54,886 nucleotides of DNA from Desulfobulbus sp. Tol-SR (GTDB lineage Bacteria; Desulfobacterota; Desulfobulbia; Desulfobulbales; Desulfocapsaceae): NCBI GenBank assembly GCA_000769715.1, contig JROS01000008.1, forward strand, positions 91,131 through 146,016, given 5' to 3'. Below the pieces are notes generated by a model, which did no database searches, had not been told where the DNA came from, and saw only the letters and a program-made list of their open reading frames with translations. Each line of letters starts with the position of its first letter. The first letter of the stretch is position 1. Made by a program: the position numbers and the translations under genes. Shown here in pieces: positions 52,357 through 54,886 of the stretch.

Positions 52357-53418
52357 ATGTTCCGGATCCGGATCACCAAGAGACAGGAGCGCCGCGGCTG
52401 GAGATCCTGTCTTGTTGTATTGACGGCAATCGTCCTTTCACTTGTCTTGAGCGGGATCCTCCTTGCTCTGCGGGGGACGCCGCCGCTCGTAGGACTCGCC
52501 GTGCTGTTCAAGGGGGCCTTCGGGTCCCGCTTCGCCATCGAGGATTGCCTGGTCAAGGCGATCCCGATCTTCCTCTGTTCACTCGGGGTGGCGGTGGCCT
52601 TCCGCCTCCAGGTCTGGAATATCGGGGCGGAGGGTCAATTCGCCCTCGGCGCCGTCGGGGCGACCTGGGTGGCGCTCAGCTTTCCCGATCTGCCCGGCCC
52701 GATCCTGCTGCCGGCGATGATCGCCATGGCCGCCCTGGCCGGCGGCCTGTGGGGGATGATCCCCGCCATCCTGCGCCAGCGCCTCAGGACCAACGAGATC
52801 ATCGTCACCCTGATGCTGAACTATATCGCCATCCTCTTCCTCGACTACCTGGTCTACGGCGTGTGGAAAGACCCGACCAGCTTCGGTTTTCCGATGACCC
52901 GCGAATTTTCGCCGCAGGCGGTGGTCGGCAGGATCGGTTCGACCAGCATCAACTGGGGGCTGGCCCATTGCCTGGTCCTCGGCACGGTGGTGTGGGTCTT
53001 CATCCGCTTCACCCGCCTCGGTTTCGAACTCAAGGCGGCCGGCGACAGCGTCCGGGCCGCCCGCTATGCCGGCATCCCCTATGACCGCCTGGTCGTGCTG
53101 GTGATGGTGATCAGCGGGGCGCTGGCCGGCTGGGCCGGGTTTCTCGAGGCCTCCGCCACCATCAACCGCCTGCAGCCGAGCATCATGGCCGGGTACGGCT
53201 ATACCGCCATCGTCGTGGCCTGGCTGGCCCGGCTCAATCCCCTGAGCATCGCCTTCGCCTCCTTCCTCCTCGCCGGGCTGCGGGTGGGCGTGGAAAATCT
53301 GCAGCTCGACCTCCAGGTGCCGGCGGCCTTCGGCGGCATCCTCGAGGGCTTGATCCTCCTGACCGTGCTCGGCGGCGGGCTGTTCACCTCCTATCGTATC
53401 GCCGTGAGGAGGAACTGA
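52357..53418 (+). CDS. BMP-type nucleoside ABC transporter permease 1
   Basis: The 353-residue membrane protein matches the YufP/NupP-type permease: VAFRLQVWNIGAEGQFALGAVGATWV, LRTNEIIVTLMLNYIAI, and LEASATINRLQPSIMAGYGYTAIVVAWLARLNP. About ten helices are visible, with a charged N-terminal cytoplasmic segment (ITKRQERRGW). No strong ribosome-binding site precedes the ATG. Its stop overlaps the start of the second permease (TGATG), so both are coupled. It would form half of a heterodimeric channel. Confidence 0.9.
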   Translation: MFRIRITKRQERRGWRSCLVVLTAIVLSLVLSGILLALRGTPPLVGLAVLFKGAFGSRFAIEDCLVKAIPIFLCSLGVAVAFRLQVWNIGAEGQFALGAVGATWVALSFPDLPGPILLPAMIAMAALAGGLWGMIPAILRQRLRTNEIIVTLMLNYIAILFLDYLVYGVWKDPTSFGFPMTREFSPQAVVGRIGSTSINWGLAHCLVLGTVVWVFIRFTRLGFELKAAGDSVRAARYAGIPYDRLVVLVMVISGALAGWAGFLEASATINRLQPSIMAGYGYTAIVVAWLARLNPLSIAFASFLLAGLRVGVENLQLDLQVPAAFGGILEGLILLTVLGGGLFTSYRIAVRRN

Positions 53419-54338
53419 TGGAGCTGGCGATCATCATCCCCCTGCTGGCGGCGGCGGTCCAATCCGGTACGCCGATCCTCTATGCCACCCTCGGCGAGAT
53501 CATCACCGAGAAATCGGGCGTTCTCAACCTCGGGGTCGAAGGAGTGATGATCATCGGCACCCTGACCGCCTTCGTCGTCGCCCTGGCCACCGGCAGCCCG
53601 ACGCTGGCCTTCGTCGCCGCCGGTATCGCCGGCACCCTGACGGCGGCCATTCACGGCATGGTCTGTCTGTGGTTCAAGGGCAACCAGGTCGTGTCCGGTC
53701 TGGCCCTGACCATCCTCGGCACCGGCCTGGCCGACTATCTCGGTAATGCCTATGTCGGTCGGACGGCGCCCGGTTTTACCCCCATCGCCCTGCCGCTCGT
53801 CAGCGAGATCCCGATCGTCGGACCGATCTTCTTCAACCATGATCCGCTGGTCTACCTGACCTACGGTATCCCGCCCCTCATCTGGTATGGCCTGATGCGG
53901 ACCAGGCCGGGCCTGTGTCTGCGGGCGGCGGGGGAACATCCGGCGGCGGCCACGGCGGCCGGCCTTCATGTCGCCGCCTATCGCTGGTTCGGCGTCCTCG
54001 GCGGCGGGTTTCTGATGGGACTGGGCGGGGCCTATCTGTCGCTGTCCTACACCCATCTGTGGACCAACAATCTCACCGGGGGCCGCGGCTGGATCGCGGT
54101 GGCCCTCGTCATCTTTGCCTTCTGGCGTCCGGGGAGGGCGGTATTCGGCGCCTATCTCTTCGGCGGCATCATGGCCCTGCAGCTGCGCCTGCAGGCCTCG
54201 GGAACCCAGATTCCCTCCTCGCTCCTGTTGATGCTGCCGTATGCCCTGACCGTCATCGTTCTGGTCCTGTCCTCATGGCGGCGAGGGATGAGTGAGGCCC
54301 CGGCGGCGCTGGGCATCAACGTGGAGCCGGCGGACTAG
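53418..54338 (+). CDS. BMP-type nucleoside ABC transporter permease 2
   Basis: The 306-residue membrane protein matches the YufQ/NupQ-type permease: ILYATLGEIITEKSGVLNLGVEGVMIIG and GGAYLSLSYTHLWTNNLTGGRGWIAVALVIFAFWRP. GAGGAGG precedes an ATG that shares its first base with the previous stop. The TAG stop coincides with a CTAG (54335-54338) at which the IS630-type element begins, so the last residues may have been changed by the insertion. No gene for the expected double-domain ATPase is present in the window. Confidence 0.9.
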   Translation: MELAIIIPLLAAAVQSGTPILYATLGEIITEKSGVLNLGVEGVMIIGTLTAFVVALATGSPTLAFVAAGIAGTLTAAIHGMVCLWFKGNQVVSGLALTILGTGLADYLGNAYVGRTAPGFTPIALPLVSEIPIVGPIFFNHDPLVYLTYGIPPLIWYGLMRTRPGLCLRAAGEHPAAATAAGLHVAAYRWFGVLGGGFLMGLGGAYLSLSYTHLWTNNLTGGRGWIAVALVIFAFWRPGRAVFGAYLFGGIMALQLRLQASGTQIPSSLLLMLPYALTVIVLVLSSWRRGMSEAPAALGINVEPAD

Positions 54339-54886
54339 TGTCATGTCACATTTGAAATGTTAGTATAAACCAGGTATAGTCAGAAAAAACGGAGCTGACT
54401 ATGCCCAAAATCAAATACCGATTTTCACTCAGCCAAGAGGAGCGTGACGAGCTTCAAGGTATTGTTGCCAAGGGAAAGCATAATTCCCAAAAAGTTCTCA
54501 ATGCTTTGATTTTGCTAAATTACGATGGAGATGCTCCAGAACCGAGGACGTTAACGGAGCAGGAGATCGCCAGCGTGTTGAAAGTCAGCGAAATGAAGAT
54601 ACACCGGGTGAAACAACGATTCGTTGAGGAAGGTCTCGACATTGCGCTCAACGGCCATGAGAGGGAACGGGTGTACAAGCGCAAGGCTGATGGCGATTTC
54701 GAGGCACATCTTGTGGCGCTCAGTTGCAGTGAGCCGCCTGCAGGACAAGCGCAGTGGTCGCTGCGGCTACTCGCGGATAAGGTTGTGGAGTTGGGGTATG
54801 TTGAAAGTGTTTCGTATGAAACCGTCCGGCGCGTGTTAAAAAAAACGTAACTAGTGCCTGAATGGTAACCGTAAAAGAACCGAAAA
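54336..54886 (+). mobile_element. IS630-family insertion sequence, cut by the window edge
   Basis: The element appears to start at the TA of CTAG (54335-54338), the classical IS630 target, right at the stop of the permease gene. The sequence becomes clearly more AT-rich, and a transposase N-terminal frame follows at 54401. A second CTAGTG at 54850-54855 just after the frame may be another insertion point or an internal repeat. The right end is not in the window. Confidence 0.6.
54401..54850 (+). CDS. IS630-type transposase, N-terminal helix-turn-helix part (OrfA)
   Basis: The 149-residue frame has the IS630 N-terminal two-HTH DNA-binding region: LTEQEIASVLKVSEMKIHRVKQRFVEEGL, then SLRLLADKVVELGYVESVSYETVRRVLKK. 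It stops after a run of eight A residues, where many IS630 elements shift frame to make the full DDE transposase. No catalytic DDE part is visible in the remaining 36 bases. In the alternative frame the reading N-V-T-S-A ends at once, so the element may be truncated. Confidence 0.75.
   Translation: MPKIKYRFSLSQEERDELQGIVAKGKHNSQKVLNALILLNYDGDAPEPRTLTEQEIASVLKVSEMKIHRVKQRFVEEGLDIALNGHERERVYKRKADGDFEAHLVALSCSEPPAGQAQWSLRLLADKVVELGYVESVSYETVRRVLKKT

Noticed and set aside
51260..54338. Using the GlnQ-type ATPase at 50427 as the energiser of the BMP transporter
   Set aside because: BMP permeases normally work with a double-domain ATPase of another subfamily; the GlnQ-type gene overlaps the amino-acid permease gene it belongs to.
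1..54886. CRISPR arrays, rRNA and tRNA genes
   Set aside because: No regularly spaced repeats, rRNA-like sequence or cloverleaf was seen on either strand by eye; a tRNAscan or Rfam run could still find a missed small RNA.

Overview
The window is GC-rich bacterial DNA that fits an anaerobic member of the Desulfobacterota (old Deltaproteobacteria). That placement is an inference from sigma-54 activator pairs, an energy-converting-hydrogenase-related complex, TIGR02186/TauE modules and a small c-type cytochrome. No rRNA, tRNA or CRISPR array was seen.

Region 1 (1-21.8 kb) looks like one regulated stress or energy-control system. At the left edge, a TauE/SafE exporter (cut by the window), a small membrane protein and a universal-stress domain read leftward. 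Divergent from them is a Lon-type protease whose AAA+ module carries an inserted response-regulator receiver domain, followed by a PPP-type phosphatase. From 15.2 kb leftward runs a tightly coupled seven-gene operon: UspA, TauE/SafE, TIGR02186 protein, PEP-synthase-like protein 3, a single-domain response regulator, PEP-synthase-like protein 2 and PEP-synthase-like protein 1. It is preceded by a near-consensus sigma-54 promoter. Two paralogous histidine kinase / sigma-54 activator pairs (15.4-21.1 kb) face each other across a hairpin, and a monoheme cytochrome gene diverges from the second pair. The three PEP-synthase-like proteins share ATP-grasp and phosphohistidine swivel domains but end in an unnamed conserved domain instead of the PEP-utiliser TIM barrel.

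Region 2 (21.9-29.3 kb) is a leftward six-gene operon for a membrane complex related to group 4 [NiFe] hydrogenases (HyfC, E, F, G, I, B homologues). Its large subunit has lost the nickel-binding cysteine motifs, so it matches Ehr-type complexes. A 0.7-kb noncoding stretch with several hairpins follows.

Region 3 (30-43 kb) holds a TPR-methyltransferase, a PagL-like lipid A deacylase, an EmrAB-like efflux pair, DMT and LysE exporters, upp, a transketolase, an SLC13 permease and a short AraC protein. Several of these are visibly damaged by frameshifts or internal deletions, so this is a gene-decay zone.

Region 4 (43-54.9 kb) is more ordinary metabolism and transport: a pyruvate-dehydrogenase-type operon (pdhA-pdhB-pdhC-lpd), a zinc-ribbon protein, a polar amino-acid ABC transporter, and a BMP-type nucleoside transporter (binding protein plus two permeases, no ATPase visible). 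The last permease gene abuts an IS630-type element that runs towards the window edge.
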